DNA of 64,000 nt from Sedimenticola hydrogenitrophicus. Lineage in GTDB: Bacteria; Pseudomonadota; Gammaproteobacteria; Chromatiales; Chromatiaceae. The stretch is taken from NCBI RefSeq assembly GCF_029017505.1, contig NZ_JAQGEI010000031.1:1-64000 (forward strand), written 5' to 3'. The position numbers and the translations under genes were made by a program. Shown here piece by piece: positions 13,696-23,014 of the stretch; within the stretch, counting starts at the first letter, position 1, and every line of letters starts with the position of its first letter. The notes below the pieces were generated by a model. That model was not told where the DNA came from, did not search any database, and saw only the letters and a program-made list of their open reading frames with translations.

Positions 13696-16600
13696 GCTAC
13701 CCCCGCCGCCAGCGCGATCTCTCTGGCCTTGTTGAAATTGCTTTTCCCGCTGCCCAGCTTGGGAATCGTCTCAACGGCCACCAGTTGGGCCGGTTTCATC
13801 AGCGGGCTGAGGTCGGTCTGATTGATCAGTGCCTTGAGTTCATCCTGGGTAATGTTGCCGGCGAACAGCACGATTACTTTCTCACCCTTCTTTTCGTCCG
13901 GCACCGCGGTGGCCAGGATCTCCGTATCCTCGGGCAGGCGGGAGCCGATCGCCCCCTCGATAGCCCCCAGGCTGATCATCTCCCCGCCGATCTTGGCGAA
14001 ACGGGAATAGCGGTCGACGATGGTGAGGAAGCCATCGCTGTCCAGGTGCCCCTTGTCCCCGGTCTTGTACCAGCGCTTGCCCTCCGACTCGACAATCACC
14101 TCGGCGGTCTTTTCGGCGTCCTTGAGATAGCCCAGCATCACCTGGGTGCCGCCAAACAGGATCAGGCCGTCCTCTCCGGCCGGCAGCGGTTGCAGGGTGT
14201 CCGGATCGACGATGCGGAAACTGCCACCCGGCAGCGGCAGGCCTACGGTGCCCGGCCGGTTTCCTTCCTGAACCTGCCAGCCCCTCGGGTCCAGGCGGTC
14301 GGGAATATTGACGCTGGCCACCGGGGTTGTTTCGGTGCTGCCGTAGCCCTCGTAAATCTCCTTGTTGAACTTGAGCTTGAAGGCATCGCGGATCTCGGGA
14401 TTGAGTCGTTCGGCGCCGGCCACCACCACCCGCAGGGACTCCAGCATCAGGGGATGGACGTGGCGGTTGCGGATGAACAGTCGCAGGAAGGTGGAGGTGC
14501 CGCAGAAGATGGTGGCGCGCTGGCGGGCGATCGCCTTGGCAATGGTCAGTACGTCGGTGGGGTCGGGATGGCAGATCGCCGGTATCCCCTCCACCATCGG
14601 CATCAGGCCGGTCACGGTCAGGCCAAAGGCGTGAAACAGCGGCAGGCTGGACATGACGATATCCTCGTGACGGGCATCCAGCACATCGGTGACCTGGCGG
14701 ATGTTGGCCATGATGTTGTGATGGCTCAGGACCACTCCCTTGGGATCACCCTCGCTGCCGCTGGAAAAGAGAATGGCCGCCGGCTGCCGGATATCCACCG
14801 GCTTGCCGAACAGGGCGAACAGCAGGCGGGCCGGCAGCAACGTGGAGGCGGTCATCAACAGCAGCTTGGCTGCAGGGGTGATCGCTTCCTTCATCTCTTC
14901 CAGATGATGCACCTCGACCCGTGACAGCAGCGGCTCGAGATCGATACCGCGCTGCTGCAGTTTCCTGATAAAGCGGCTGGAGGTGTAGAGGCTGCGGATC
15001 TCCGCCTTCTCGACGGCCGCCAGCATCGCTTCGGTGCTGGCGGTGTAGTTCAGGTTGATCACGGTCTTGCCCCTGAGCAGCGCGGCCAGGTTGGTCATCA
15101 CGCCGGCACTGCTGGCGGGTAACAGTAGCCCGATATGCTGTTCCGGGCTGCGTTTGCGGATCAGTCTGGACAAGCCGATTACCCCGGTGAGCACCTTGTG
15201 CCCGGTCAGCGGCATTCCGCCCTGGGCATCCCTGAGACAGGTTTTCGCGCCCATGCGTTTGGCGCTGCGCATCCAGGCCAGCGGGATGCTGTCCAAGCCC
15301 TGGGTGTACTGCTCCCAGCTGTCGATGGAGAGCTCGAACACCTGCTGCTTGAGCGCGTCGGCGGGCGTGGTCATCGGCAACGGTTTGCCGAAGGCGACGA
15401 TGACGTTGCTGCGAAGACCGCTGTTGCGAAGCTCCTGCAGTTTTTTGCTGGAGCGTGAAAAGCGGCTGCCCCAGAGGCCGCGCAGGTAGAAGGGCAGGAT
15501 GACCCCCTCCACCCCCTCGACGCAGCGTTCGTAGCCGCGCTTGAACTCGCCCAGTTGACCGTTGCGGCTGATGGCCCCCTCGGGGAACAGGCAGACCACT
15601 TCGCCCGCCCGAAGCAGTGCATTGATTGTTTCCAGTGCCTCCTTGCTCTGGCCCCTGGCGATCGGCACCACCCCGAACAGGTCCAGGAACCACTTAATGT
15701 ACCAGCGCTGGTAGATGGATCGTTCCATGACAAATCGGACCGGCCTGGGGCAGGCAATCTGCACCATCGCCCAGTCCAGCCAGCTGATGTGGTTGCCCAG
15801 CAGCAGCACCCCGCCCTGGGCCGGCAGGTTTTTGAAACCGATCACCTCGATACGATGGGTGCTGGAGAACAGGCGCGCGATGACGAAGCGAACCAGGGAC
15901 TGGGGCAGTTGATAAGTCGTGTAGATGGCCCCGAGTAGTGCCGTCAGCGTCAGCAGATGGAACAGTCCCTGGGTGCCCATGCCCTGGATCGAGAACAGCA
16001 CGGTCAGGCCGAGAAATCCCAGCATCACCAGGTTCTGCACCCAGTTGTTGCCGGCCAGCACTGTACCCAACTCCTCATCCCGGGCGTGGAACTGGATCAG
16101 GGCATTGAGCGGGACGATGAACAGGCCGCCGAACACACCCAGGAACAGGAAATCCACGATCAGCAGTCCGGTCGAGCGCAGTTGCGGGATGAATGACAGG
16201 GCGATGACCACGCCCGCCGCGCCCAGCGGGATCAGGCCGGTTTCGATGTAGTGTTTCGAGGCCTTTCCGGCCACCAGCGAACCGACGATAATGCCGATCC
16301 CGGTGCAGGCCATGATGCCCTGGATCACCACGGTGTTGTCCAGGCCGAGGGAGGCCTTGGCCAGGGCCGGGAAGGCGGCCAGTACCACTTGGGAGATGCC
16401 CCAGAAGACCGACAGGCCGACAATGGAGAGCCAGATGGCACGGCTGCCCCGCAGTTTGCTGACGTTGTCCCGCAGGCAGTGGCCGCTGCGATAGCGCTGC
16501 CAGTCGAATTGCAACTCGGGGGCCTCCGCCTGCACCGGCGTCAGTCGCAGGGTGAGCAGGAGTTCGAGCACGGCGCAGGCCACCAGCACCCAGCCGATCG

Positions 16601-17147
16601 GCGCGATGGCCTGCAGCAGCTGCTGGCTGTCGCTGTAGCGGGTGCCGGCCAGGCGCTGCTCAAACAGCACCGAGAAGACAAAGATGCCGGAAAGAATGGC
16701 CACGATCGTCACCGCCTGCACGACGGCATTGGCGGAGGTGAGATTCTCTTTGCCGGTCAGCTCCTTGATGTAGCCGTACTTGGCCGGTGAGTAGAACGCA
16801 CTCTGCACCGCCAGCAGGAAGGTGAGGCCGAAGGCGAACCGGAACCAGCCCAGGTAGTAGGAGAGGGTGACCAGCAGGGTCAGCGCCACCGCCACGGCGG
16901 CGCTGATCTGCATCACCCGCGGTTTACGGAACTTGTCGGAGAGAAAACCCGCCGGCGTGAACAGCAGGATGAACGGCAGCAGGATCAGCCCGTTCACCAC
17001 GGCGGTGAGGATGATCTGGGTCTGCCCTTCATAGATCTTGAAAATGGTGTCCTGGATCAGGATCTTGTGGCCAAGGTCGATAAAGGCATTGAAAAAGATG
17101 ATCAGGATGAAGGGAGTGAAGCCGCGCAATTTGGTTAATTTGTCCAT
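13692..17147 (-). CDS. aas: LplT-Aas-type fusion: MFS lysophospholipid transporter, acyltransferase and acyl-ACP/CoA ligase
   Basis: 1151 residues in three modules. Residues 1-400 form a 12-helix MFS transporter of the LplT type (LTAVVNGLILLPFILLFTPAGFLSDKFRKP). About 430-620 is a PlsC acyltransferase with NHISWLDW (HX4D) and FPEGAISR. About 640-1150 is an AMP-binding ligase with FSSGSEGDPKGVVLSHHN, YGSTETTP and YKTGDKGHLDSDG. In E. coli LplT and Aas are separate and re-acylate lysophospholipid imported across the inner membrane; here they are one protein. It is the distal membrane-repair enzyme of a lipid cluster extending to 26 kb, in the same direction. Confidence 0.92.
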   Translation of the reverse strand: MDKLTKLRGFTPFILIIFFNAFIDLGHKILIQDTIFKIYEGQTQIILTAVVNGLILLPFILLFTPAGFLSDKFRKPRVMQISAAVAVALTLLVTLSYYLGWFRFAFGLTFLLAVQSAFYSPAKYGYIKELTGKENLTSANAVVQAVTIVAILSGIFVFSVLFEQRLAGTRYSDSQQLLQAIAPIGWVLVACAVLELLLTLRLTPVQAEAPELQFDWQRYRSGHCLRDNVSKLRGSRAIWLSIVGLSVFWGISQVVLAAFPALAKASLGLDNTVVIQGIMACTGIGIIVGSLVAGKASKHYIETGLIPLGAAGVVIALSFIPQLRSTGLLIVDFLFLGVFGGLFIVPLNALIQFHARDEELGTVLAGNNWVQNLVMLGFLGLTVLFSIQGMGTQGLFHLLTLTALLGAIYTTYQLPQSLVRFVIARLFSSTHRIEVIGFKNLPAQGGVLLLGNHISWLDWAMVQIACPRPVRFVMERSIYQRWYIKWFLDLFGVVPIARGQSKEALETINALLRAGEVVCLFPEGAISRNGQLGEFKRGYERCVEGVEGVILPFYLRGLWGSRFSRSSKKLQELRNSGLRSNVIVAFGKPLPMTTPADALKQQVFELSIDSWEQYTQGLDSIPLAWMRSAKRMGAKTCLRDAQGGMPLTGHKVLTGVIGLSRLIRKRSPEQHIGLLLPASSAGVMTNLAALLRGKTVINLNYTASTEAMLAAVEKAEIRSLYTSSRFIRKLQQRGIDLEPLLSRVEVHHLEEMKEAITPAAKLLLMTASTLLPARLLFALFGKPVDIRQPAAILFSSGSEGDPKGVVLSHHNIMANIRQVTDVLDARHEDIVMSSLPLFHAFGLTVTGLMPMVEGIPAICHPDPTDVLTIAKAIARQRATIFCGTSTFLRLFIRNRHVHPLMLESLRVVVAGAERLNPEIRDAFKLKFNKEIYEGYGSTETTPVASVNIPDRLDPRGWQVQEGNRPGTVGLPLPGGSFRIVDPDTLQPLPAGEDGLILFGGTQVMLGYLKDAEKTAEVIVESEGKRWYKTGDKGHLDSDGFLTIVDRYSRFAKIGGEMISLGAIEGAIGSRLPEDTEILATAVPDEKKGEKVIVLFAGNITQDELKALINQTDLSPLMKPAQLVAVETIPKLGSGKSNFNKAREIALAAGVA

Positions 17148-17181
17148 GCTCAGTGCCTGGTGAAGGTTAAATATGACATTG

Positions 17182-17440
17182 GTAACTACTCACGGGATGA
17201 TTGGCCTGCCTTGCCGGCCTCACACGATGGCTTTTATCCTCGAATCCGGCCCCTTTTTCAGATTCAAGCCTGCCCTTGTTTGAGCGAAGCGAGTTTTGTC
17301 CACGGTTGGACTTTTGCCGCGGAGGCCATGGATGGCCGGGAGCGGCTTGGGCAGGCGCTGAAAATGGGGCCGGATTCGAGGCGCCATCAAGATCGGCCAA
17401 CAAGGCAGGCCAATCACTTATAAACCGGGTGAGTAGTTAC
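17182..17440. mobile_element. 259-bp MITE-like element with 12-bp terminal inverted repeats and 8-bp target duplication
   Basis: The ends GTAACTACTCAC (17182-17193) and GTGAGTAGTTAC (17429-17440) are perfect inverted repeats. Both are flanked by TGACATTG (17174-17181 and 17441-17448), an 8-bp target-site duplication. Further inverted blocks lie inside: TGATTGGCCTGCCTTG (17198-17213 against 17401-17416) and CCTCGAATCCGGCCCC (17238-17253 against 17366-17381). The transcript would fold into one long hairpin. No gene is encoded, so it would need a transposase in trans. It sits between the aas-like gene and the ynb-like operon. A related fragment lies at 33206-33258. Confidence 0.9.
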
Positions 17441-17476
17441 TGACATTGGAAAAAGTAATTTTCGGCCTACGCGGGT

Positions 17477-18127
17477 TCAATCCCATGCCGCATGCCCCTG
17501 TTCCGAGGCCAGGGCCTCCATCTGTTGTTCAAGTTGTTGCATCAGCAGTGTGCGGTCACCCTGCCAATAGAGGGCCGGGCCGACAAACACATCACAAAAA
17601 AAGGGTACCAGCAGCCCCTCGCCCTTGGGCAGGGATTTGCCCAGGCCGTGCAGGAACACCGGGATGATGGGGGCCGTGGCGTGTGCCTTCGCCAGATGGA
17701 TGACGCCGCTTTTGAACTTCTGCATCCGTTCCGGCTGGCCGCGTGTGCCTTCGGGGAAAATGATAATAATGTCGCCCTGCTCCAGGGCCGCTTGCACCGG
17801 GGCCAGCGGGTCGTGATGGCCATCTCGGTTCTTCCGTTCAATGGGGATGATGCCGATTACCCGGGTGGCGAACCAGGCCAGCAGGGGATTGGCCATGAAG
17901 TAGTCGGCCGCGGCCACCGGACGCAGCCGCTGCAGTTGGGCGAGCGGAAACAACGACATCAACACCAGGGTGTCCAGGTGGCTGTTGTGGTTGGCGACGA
18001 CGATCGCCGGTCCGGTGGCGGGCAGGTGTTGCCGATGGCGGATATTGAGGCCGAGTATGATCAGCACCAGGGGGCGCACAATGCAGGTGAAGAAGAGCAG
18101 CTTAGGCCAGTCTTTCATGATTTCCAT
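17477..18127 (-). CDS. plsC: 1-acyl-sn-glycerol-3-phosphate acyltransferase (PlsC family)
   Basis: 216 residues with the HX4D motif NHNSHLD (about 47-53), a GIIPIERKN block and FPEGTRG (about 124-130). It is an inner-membrane-associated acyltransferase making phosphatidate or re-acylating lysolipids. It is the last gene of the ynb-like operon, 22 bp after the CdsA gene. Its product, phosphatidate, is the substrate of the adjacent CdsA, so acyltransfer, CDP-activation and headgroup transfer would be encoded together. A main housekeeping PlsC presumably lies elsewhere. Confidence 0.88.
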   Translation of the reverse strand: MEIMKDWPKLLFFTCIVRPLVLIILGLNIRHRQHLPATGPAIVVANHNSHLDTLVLMSLFPLAQLQRLRPVAAADYFMANPLLAWFATRVIGIIPIERKNRDGHHDPLAPVQAALEQGDIIIIFPEGTRGQPERMQKFKSGVIHLAKAHATAPIIPVFLHGLGKSLPKGEGLLVPFFCDVFVGPALYWQGDRTLLMQQLEQQMEALASEQGHAAWD

Positions 18128-18149
18128 CTCCCGCCATCAGTAGTGCCCA

Positions 18150-19079
18150 TCAGTAGTACAAGTAGTAGAGGTAATGGAAAAACAGCGGCGCGGTAAAGGT
18201 GAGGCTGTCCACCCGGTCGAGTATGCCGCCGTGCCCCGGCAGCAGGCTGCCGCTGTCCTTGATGCCGATATCCCGTTTTACCGCCGAGATCACCACGTCA
18301 CCCAGAAAGCCGGAGAGGCCGATGATCAGGCCGGCGCCCACTGCCTCGATCGGGTTAAGCGGTGTCAGGAAGGGGGCGCTGGCGAGGGCGACCGCCAGGG
18401 TCGTGGCACAGCCGCCGATCAGTCCCCCCCAGGTCTTGCCGGGGCTGACCCGGGGCACCACCTTGCGCCTGCCATAGCGCTTGCCCCAGACATACTGGGC
18501 CACATCGTTGAGTTCGGTCAGCAGCACCAGGTAGATCAGCAGGCCGACACCGCCGGCGGGGGCAACGTCCTCCGGCAGCGCCAGCAGATAGGCGGCGTGG
18601 CTGATACTGAACACCGTCATCATCAGCCCCCAGTGGATCGTACCCATGGAGCGCAGGAAATCCTCGGTTTCGCCGATCAATACCTTGCGTGCGGAGATAA
18701 CCAGCAAGGCGTAGACGGGTATAAAGATGATGAACATGCCGTACCAGCCGATCGCCGCCCAGTAGTACTGCAGTGGGATGGTCAGGTAGGCCCAGAACAG
18801 CACCCGCCGGTCGGAGCGTCGGGTGGGGATCAGTGACAGGTACTCCTTCAGGGCCAGGAAACTGATGAAACCGAGCAGCCAGGTGGTGACGGTCGCTCCC
18901 AACAGCACGGCGGCGGAGAACAGACTGACCATGATCCACCAGGAGCGGACGCGAAGTGTGAGTTCGCCGGCGGTCGGCAGTTGGCGCCTTTTTTCGATCA
19001 GGTGGGCGGCCGGTGTGGCGAGGATCAGGATGCCGAAAACGCCGGCCAGCGCCCACAGGGCGTGGGGATGGAAGTTCAT
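18150..19079 (-). CDS. ynbB: Phosphatidate cytidylyltransferase (CdsA/YnbB family)
   Basis: 309 residues, eight or so hydrophobic segments. The CdsA signature is near the C-terminus: FLGDVVISAVKRDIGIKDSGSLLPGHGGILDRVDSL, preceded by RVSPGKTWGGLIGG. It makes CDP-diacylglycerol from phosphatidate and CTP in the inner membrane. ATGA overlap with the CDP-alcohol phosphatidyltransferase gene upstream places product and user side by side, as in E. coli ynbA-ynbB. The gene order argues for a dedicated paralogue rather than the housekeeping cdsA. Confidence 0.9.
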   Translation of the reverse strand: MNFHPHALWALAGVFGILILATPAAHLIEKRRQLPTAGELTLRVRSWWIMVSLFSAAVLLGATVTTWLLGFISFLALKEYLSLIPTRRSDRRVLFWAYLTIPLQYYWAAIGWYGMFIIFIPVYALLVISARKVLIGETEDFLRSMGTIHWGLMMTVFSISHAAYLLALPEDVAPAGGVGLLIYLVLLTELNDVAQYVWGKRYGRRKVVPRVSPGKTWGGLIGGCATTLAVALASAPFLTPLNPIEAVGAGLIIGLSGFLGDVVISAVKRDIGIKDSGSLLPGHGGILDRVDSLTFTAPLFFHYLYYLYY

Positions 19080-19687
19080 GCCTGCCTCCCGCCCAGCAGG
19101 GCATGGCGAACCCGGTTAAGAACGGTAAGCAAGGCCAGCACGGCAGCCAGCGCCAGCAGTAGCATCAGCCAGGGGCCCGGGGAGAAGCCCAGACCCAGGA
19201 GCAGACCGATGGCGCCGAACAGCAGCGCGCGGTCGCTTTTACCGAAGGGGCCGTCATACCGACGCTCTGCCCCGATCTGGATCGCCTGGATGCCGGCAAA
19301 TTCGGTCAGGATGGCGAGGAAAACCAGTAACACGACCAACGTAGCGGGTACGCCGGGCACCAGTGCCAGCGGCAGGTAGAGGGCGGCATCGGCCAACACA
19401 TCCCCCAGTTCGTTGAGCACGGCACCGAGGCGGGATTGCATCCCGTGCTCCCGGGCCAGCATGCCGTCGAGGGCGTTGAGCGCCATGCGCACCAGCAGCA
19501 CCGCGGGCAGCAACAGCAGCGGCCAGGCTTCGGTTGCATAGAGTGCCAGGGCGGTGCCGTTGGCGAGCGAGAGCAGCAGGGCGGCCAGGGTAATCTGGTT
19601 GGGGGTGATGCCGCCGGCGGCCAGGCGGGCACAGAGCGGTCGCAGCAGGCCCTGAAAGGCCGGTTTGAGATCATAGATGCTAGGCAT
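19076..19687 (-). CDS. ynbA: CDP-alcohol phosphatidyltransferase (YnbA-like)
   Basis: 203 residues, several membrane segments. The family signature is present as NALDGMLAREHGMQSRLGAV followed by LNELGDVLAD. Relative to the usual D-x2-DG-x2-AR-x8-G-x3-D-x3-D, the first and third Asp are Asn and a further Asp follows. From memory this variant is shared by YnbA-like proteins, which I cannot verify here. It should transfer a phosphatidyl group from CDP-diacylglycerol to an unknown alcohol. It overlaps its neighbours at both ends, 4 bp with cdsA and 8 bp with the phosphatase gene. Confidence 0.85.
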   Translation of the reverse strand: MPSIYDLKPAFQGLLRPLCARLAAGGITPNQITLAALLLSLANGTALALYATEAWPLLLLPAVLLVRMALNALDGMLAREHGMQSRLGAVLNELGDVLADAALYLPLALVPGVPATLVVLLVFLAILTEFAGIQAIQIGAERRYDGPFGKSDRALLFGAIGLLLGLGFSPGPWLMLLLALAAVLALLTVLNRVRHALLGGRQA

Positions 19688-21014
19688 GAGCCGTCCCCTT
19701 CCTGGTGATCATATCCGTGTTTGCAGTGTCCGCGATTAGTGTACCCAGAGCGTAATCGTCCAGCACTATACCAGAACGGTGTTCCCTGGTGTATCGGTAG
19801 GCCGATTCCAGGCTCATGCCCTCACTCATCAGGTAGGCGATCGCCACCAGGGCGCAACGGGAGAGTCCCAGGCTGCAGTGAATGTAAACCCCGGTGCGGT
19901 GTTGGCGGATAAAACGCACGGCGGCCTGAAGTGCCTGGCGATCGGGTGTGGCGAAGTCGAGCAGGGGGGCGTGGTGGTAATGGAGCTCGCCCCAGCGCTT
20001 CGTTTCGGCGGTTTCCGGAGCCAGGTCCAGGACTGCGCCGACTCCCAACTGCTTGAGGCGGGCCGCCTCGCTGGCGGTGAGGCGGCGACCGAAATAGATG
20101 CCGTCACTGAGGTGGTTCCAGGGCGAGACACGGGAGCGAAAGTAGCGCCAGGTCAGGTGCGTGCCGATCAGGTAGGGGGCGAACAGCAGCCGGGTGACCA
20201 GGCAGTGCCGGCCGTGGCGTTTCTGCAGGAAATCGGCCCGGCCGCCGGCATAGGCGCCGGCCACCAGTGCCAGGGTTAGTATCGGATAGAGCAGCAGCCA
20301 GCCCCATTCCCAGTCCCGGCTCAGCAGGGCCAGGGCGAGCGCGGCCAGGGCGCCCGCCCCGTAGCGAATCGCCATACGCGCCGACTGCCGGTTGACTACC
20401 GCGCCCGGTGCGTCATTCAAGGGGATGGTATGCATCACCAGCAGGCCGACCAGCAAGCCGCCAACGAGATCGATGAAATGGTGCTGATAGACCGTCAGGG
20501 TGGAGAGGGCGATCAACCAGAACCAGAGGCCCAGCAGGCTGCGGCCCCAACCGTCGGCCATGCGTCTGACCAACGGCCAGTAGATCAGGCTCAGACTGAC
20601 GTGCAGCGAGGGGCACTGGTTGTAGGGCAGGTCGAGTGTGAGCAGGTTGAATAGTCCGCCAACCCAGCCGCTGGTCTCGGGACGGACAAATCCGAACTGC
20701 ATCGGCTGGAGCAGAAACAGCAGGCAGGAGATGCCCAGGGCCAGCAGTATCCGTCCGGCATGGCCATACAGCTCCCGTCGATCCCTGAGCCAGAAAAAGC
20801 TGAGAATGAAGAAGATATCCAGCGACAGGTAGGGCAGGATGGTCCAGCCGAGGAAGGGTATCCGTTCCTCCCACGGCAGATACAGGCTGGGCAGTCCATT
20901 CAGCTCGGCGCTCAGGCTGTTGGTGGTGCCGTAGACCAGGAAGAACAGACCGCCCAGCCCGAGCGCCCAAAACAGTTTTTCCCAGTGAGTGGGCGTTGCC
21001 TTCGGGTTGTCCAT
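19680..21014 (-). CDS. ynbD: PAP2 phosphatase fused to dual-specificity phosphatase (YnbD-like)
   Basis: 444 residues. The N-terminal half has six membrane helices with PAP2/inositol-phosphotransferase-type motifs NQCPSLHVS (about 130-138) and YQHHFIDLVGG. The C-terminal domain (about 285-440) is a tyrosine/dual-specificity phosphatase with the CX5R loop HCSLGLSRC. E. coli YnbD has this architecture. It could dephosphorylate a lipid phosphate made by the neighbouring YnbA-like enzyme, as PgpB or PTPMT1-type phosphatases do for phosphatidylglycerophosphate; that step is inference. It lies 2 bp after the hydrolase-methyltransferase gene. Confidence 0.9.
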   Translation of the reverse strand: MDNPKATPTHWEKLFWALGLGGLFFLVYGTTNSLSAELNGLPSLYLPWEERIPFLGWTILPYLSLDIFFILSFFWLRDRRELYGHAGRILLALGISCLLFLLQPMQFGFVRPETSGWVGGLFNLLTLDLPYNQCPSLHVSLSLIYWPLVRRMADGWGRSLLGLWFWLIALSTLTVYQHHFIDLVGGLLVGLLVMHTIPLNDAPGAVVNRQSARMAIRYGAGALAALALALLSRDWEWGWLLLYPILTLALVAGAYAGGRADFLQKRHGRHCLVTRLLFAPYLIGTHLTWRYFRSRVSPWNHLSDGIYFGRRLTASEAARLKQLGVGAVLDLAPETAETKRWGELHYHHAPLLDFATPDRQALQAAVRFIRQHRTGVYIHCSLGLSRCALVAIAYLMSEGMSLESAYRYTREHRSGIVLDDYALGTLIADTANTDMITRKGTAHA

Positions 21015-21016
21015 GA

Positions 21017-22804
21017 TCAGGCCTCCCTCAGGGCGCTGGTGATGGTGAAGATTCCGTCGTCGTCCTGCAATTGGGATTGGGGGGTGAAACCGGCCTGTCG
21101 TACCAGGTCGTTGATCTCCGACTGCGGACGCAGGCGCATCACCCAGGGGTCACCGTCACGGTTGATCAGGGTGCGGGCGATCAACTCCAACTGCGGGTGA
21201 TGGGGCTGGTTGGTATAGATGAGCCGCCCACCCGGACGCATCTGCCGGTGAATGGCGCGCAGCGAGCGAAGCACCCGGGCATTGTCATCGAACAGCTCGT
21301 AGAGGCCGGAGACGATGACGATATCCGGGCGTGGCGACAAGGTCGCGATGGAGTCCGGGTCAAAGGCGTCCCCCGGTTCATAAAGCAGCCGGGTCACACC
21401 CGACGCGCGGGCCAGTTCGCGCCCCTCTGCCAGTCCTTCCAGGTCCCGGTCCCGGCAGACGGCGCTGATGGCGGGATCCTGGCGCTGGCGCATCACCTCG
21501 ATCAGATAACGTCCCGGCCCGCCCGCCATGTCCACAAGATGCACGGCCTTCTCGGGTGTGCGGAGGGCGTCGATGGCCCGGTTCAGTTGTCTCTCCAGAT
21601 GCAGGCGGCGCTGACGAATGCCGACCCAACCGGCGCTATCGAGGTAGTGGCGATCGATGAGCCGGCCCAGCGGGCCCAGACCCCTTGCCTGGTTGCGATA
21701 GACGTAGTCGAGGGTGCGTCCGGAATCGAAGCCGCTCTCCCAGCCCAGGCGCACACCCTCGCTCAGGCGACCCAGGGTCTTCAGGCCGAACCGGCTCGCG
21801 CCGAACTTCCAGCGGGCGGGAGAGAGCAGGGGAAGCGGTTGTTGCAGCTGGCTGTATCGGTCTTGATTGCAGGCACCGGTATAGGCGCCGGCACCGATCT
21901 GCACCATCCGGGTCGGTGTGCGGGTGAACTGGCGGGTGATGAATTCGCGCGCCGCGGCGATGGGGATGTGCCGGTCCCGCTCATGAAAGATCTCGTGATA
22001 GAAACCGGGCAGGTTCTTGAACACCTTCTCCCGGCTGCCCAGGTTGTCGAACAGGCGCCGCTGCGCCGCTTGCTGTACCACACGGTCGCGGCCGGCGGAG
22101 AGGATCAGGGTCGGCACCCGGATGCCATTCGCACTATCGATCAGTCGCTCGGCGGTATCAAACAGACTGGTCAAGACCCGGACCGCGATGCGCGGCGAAA
22201 TCAGCGGATCGGCGCGGCGTGCCGCTGCCTCCGCCTTGTCGTGGGTCAGCATGCCCGGTTTGACATAGCTGCTGATATGGGCGTCGGGTCGCAGGCGCTG
22301 CAGCAACCGGAGTCCGGTCAGGGCGGCCGGCACGTAGAGCTTGATCTTGAGGGCGGGGGAGCCGAGTACCATGGCGCGGATGGGCGGGGCGTAGTCATTC
22401 ACCCAGGTGGCGGCGATGACACTGCCGACGCTGTGACCGATGAGCGCCATCTCTTCGAGCGGGATACGGTATTCATCCGACAGGTGGCGCACGAAGGCTT
22501 CGGCGTCACGCACATAGTCCAGGAAGTGGCGGGCAAAGCCCCGACTCCCCGGGGAGAAGCCATGGCCCCGGGCATCCCAGGCGAAAATGGCAAAATCCTT
22601 CAGTTCCAGCTGCTCCACAAGCTCCTGAAAACGCCCCGAGTGCTCGTGTCCGCCGTGGAACAGGATCAGCGCCCGGGTGCAGGGCCGGGCCGGCAGCCAG
22701 TAGCGGTAGAAGAGTTCGCTGCCGTCCCAGGTCTGCATGTGCGCTTCGCCGGACAGGGGGGTGGGTTCAGGGGTGGTTAGAAGGCTTTCTGCTGCGATGT
22801 GCAT
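21017..22804 (-). CDS. ynbC: Alpha/beta hydrolase-methyltransferase fusion (YnbC-like)
   Basis: 595 residues. Residues 20-300 form a monoglyceride-lipase-type hydrolase: FHGGHEHSGRF oxyanion region, GHSVGS nucleophile elbow near 123, and a late His in LPGFYHEIFHE. Residues 330-590 form a class I SAM methyltransferase with motif I VDMAGGPGRYLIEV near 435. E. coli YnbC has the same fusion. It is the first gene of the operon, with a sigma-54 promoter about 40 bp upstream and divergent from a sigma-54 activator. The substrate is probably a lipid or lysolipid, unproven. Confidence 0.9.
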   Translation of the reverse strand: MHIAAESLLTTPEPTPLSGEAHMQTWDGSELFYRYWLPARPCTRALILFHGGHEHSGRFQELVEQLELKDFAIFAWDARGHGFSPGSRGFARHFLDYVRDAEAFVRHLSDEYRIPLEEMALIGHSVGSVIAATWVNDYAPPIRAMVLGSPALKIKLYVPAALTGLRLLQRLRPDAHISSYVKPGMLTHDKAEAAARRADPLISPRIAVRVLTSLFDTAERLIDSANGIRVPTLILSAGRDRVVQQAAQRRLFDNLGSREKVFKNLPGFYHEIFHERDRHIPIAAAREFITRQFTRTPTRMVQIGAGAYTGACNQDRYSQLQQPLPLLSPARWKFGASRFGLKTLGRLSEGVRLGWESGFDSGRTLDYVYRNQARGLGPLGRLIDRHYLDSAGWVGIRQRRLHLERQLNRAIDALRTPEKAVHLVDMAGGPGRYLIEVMRQRQDPAISAVCRDRDLEGLAEGRELARASGVTRLLYEPGDAFDPDSIATLSPRPDIVIVSGLYELFDDNARVLRSLRAIHRQMRPGGRLIYTNQPHHPQLELIARTLINRDGDPWVMRLRPQSEINDLVRQAGFTPQSQLQDDDGIFTITSALREA

Positions 22805-22842
22805 GATTTGATGCTCCTGTTTTTGATATGCATCGCTGCTAT

Positions 22843-22858
22843 TGCAACCCCCTTGCCA
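22843..22858 (-). promoter_or_regulatory. Sigma-54 promoter of the ynb-like lipid operon
   Basis: On the minus strand TGGCAAGGGGGTTGCA matches the sigma-54 consensus TGGCAC-N5-TTGCA, with GG and GC exactly 10 bases apart. The predicted start is near 22831, leaving a leader of about 27 nt before the ynbC ATG. An AGGAGC ribosome site is at about 22814-22819. The AT-rich stretch 22870-22990 between the divergent genes, with ATGCAAATATGCAT-type palindromic sequence, probably holds the activator binding site. Confidence 0.85.
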
Positions 22859-23014
22859 GTTTTTGTTATCAGTAAAAAATCAAGATATTACATATAGATA
22901 AAGGCAGTTATCAGAGCCTTGCGTCTGGTGAATAATGTCTACATCATGCAAATATGCATGCATAATATACAAAAAATGTATAATCAATCCGGCGGCTAAT
23001 TCAGGAGATCAATA

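Noticed and set aside
13785-14924. Long rightward open frame antisense to the acyltransferase/ligase fusion
   Set aside because: It is a shadow of the GC-rich minus-strand gene; its composition (Gly, His, Gln rich) and lack of domains show no coding function.
21071-22780. 569-codon rightward open frame opposite the ynbC-like gene
   Set aside because: Shadow of the minus-strand hydrolase-methyltransferase, which has clear catalytic motifs.
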